From an uncultured Clostridia bacterium (GTDB taxonomy: Bacteria; Bacillota; Clostridia; Christensenellales; Aristaeellaceae): a stretch of 13,822 nt of DNA. The stretch covers positions 1-13,822 of the forward strand of contig CAMNCR010000127.1 in the NCBI GenBank assembly GCA_946534455.1, read 5' to 3'. The notes beneath the pieces were generated by a model. It worked only from the letters and a program-made list of their open reading frames with translations. It was not told where the DNA came from and made no database searches. Below are positions 13,474 through 13,822 of this stretch, piece by piece; position 1 is the stretch's first letter; each line of letters opens with the position of its first letter. The position numbers were made by a program, and so were the translations under genes.

Positions 13474-13549
13474 TGGAGCGGTAGACGGGACTCGGACCCG
13501 CGACATCCACCTTGGCAAGGTGGCACTCTACCAACTGAGCTACTACCGC
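13474..13549 (-). tRNA. tRNA-Gly, anticodon GCC
   Basis: A 76-nt gene with acceptor stem GCGGTAG/CTACCGC, anticodon stem CCACC/GGTGG and loop TTGCCAA giving anticodon GCC, for GGC and GGT. It is the only tRNA here whose CCA end is encoded (TCCA after the acceptor stem). It lies 7 nt from the tRNA-Gly(TCC) gene. Confidence 0.95.
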
Positions 13550-13564
13550 ATAAACAGGAACCCG

Positions 13565-13645
13565 TGCGGACGAAGAGACTCGAACTCTTACGCCTTTCGG
13601 CACCAGATCCTAAGTCTGGCGCGTCTGCCATTCCGCCACGCCCGC
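13565..13645 (-). tRNA. tRNA-Leu, anticodon TAG
   Basis: An 81-nt class II tRNA. The acceptor stem is GCGGGCG/CGTCCGC with one G-T pair. The anticodon stem CCAGA/TCTGG encloses CTTAGGA, anticodon TAG (Leu codons CTA, CTG). The long variable arm contains a GCC/GGC hairpin with loop GAAA, typical of Leu. Discriminator A; CCA not encoded. Confidence 0.95.
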
Positions 13646-13675
13646 AGAAGAGAAACAGCAGCCGACAGAAGAAAG

Positions 13676-13748
13676 TGACCCATTGGAGATTCGAACTCCA
13701 GACACCTTGATTAAAAGTCAAGTGCTCTGCCAACTGAGCTAATGGGTC
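13676..13748 (-). tRNA. tRNA-Lys, anticodon TTT
   Basis: A 73-nt cloverleaf with acceptor stem GACCCAT/ATGGGTC, anticodon stem CTTGA/TCAAG, loop CTTTTAA with anticodon TTT, and T stem TGGAG/CTCCA with loop TTCGAAT. Discriminator A; CCA not encoded. Six bases separate it from the upstream Gln gene. Confidence 0.95.
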
Positions 13749-13754
13749 ATAAAG

Positions 13755-13822
13755 CTGGGGTGGCAGGGCTCGAACCTACGAATGCGGGAGTCAAAGTCCC
13801 GTGCCTTACCACTTGGCTACAC
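13755..13822 (-). tRNA. tRNA-Gln, anticodon TTG (5' end cut by window edge)
   Basis: The visible part includes the D arm (AGCCAAGTGGTAAGGCA), anticodon stem CGGGA/TCCCG with loop CTTTGAC (anticodon TTG, reading CAA and CAG), T arm and the 3' acceptor strand CACCCCA with discriminator G, a Gln hallmark. About the first four bases lie beyond the window, as must the cluster promoter. CCA not encoded. Confidence 0.92.

Overview
This is a 13.8 kb stretch of a moderately high-GC chromosome, best explained as an uncultured or gut-type member of the Clostridia (Bacillota). That placement is inference from adjacent gyrB-gyrA, Shine-Dalgarno-rich starts, Gram-positive wall genes (VanY-type carboxypeptidases, an Lgt relative, a NodB deacetylase), consensus sigma-A-like promoters and classical intrinsic terminators. 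Nothing looks recently transferred. I see no insertion sequence, phage gene, CRISPR array or attachment site.

Layout, left to right. (1) 1-420: a single tRNA-Val(CAC) on the minus strand with its own consensus promoter, an unusually structured leader of about 120 nt and a good terminator. (2) 421-1338: a minus-strand NodB polysaccharide deacetylase, diverging from a plus-strand pair made of a secreted phosphodiester-glycosidase (NAGPA) protein and a polytopic Lgt-family protein that has lost several catalytic residues (1339-3251). (3) 3253-8041: terminators, an extended -10 promoter, a strong terminator-like hairpin inside the gyrase leader, then gyrB and gyrA, closed by a 13-bp hairpin shared with the convergent gene. 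(4) 8059-11014: a minus-strand operon of two different VanY-like carboxypeptidases followed by an ArsB/NhaD/SLC13-type ion transporter. (5) 11174-13343: a divergent OmpR-type response regulator and sensor histidine kinase, translationally overlapping. (6) 13396-13822: a minus-strand tRNA cluster, transcribed Gln-Lys-Leu-Gly-Gly, with the Gln gene cut by the window end.

The most plausible functional unit is region 4+5: a VanRS-like two-component system back to back with two carboxypeptidases and a transporter, with the two -35 elements only 18 bp apart around a GC-rich inverted repeat. The rest is mostly housekeeping. I did not find a clearly novel system. The observations most worth testing are the terminator inside the gyrBA leader, the degenerate Lgt paralogue, the hairpin-filled tRNA-Val leader and the two-component/VanY divergent control region.
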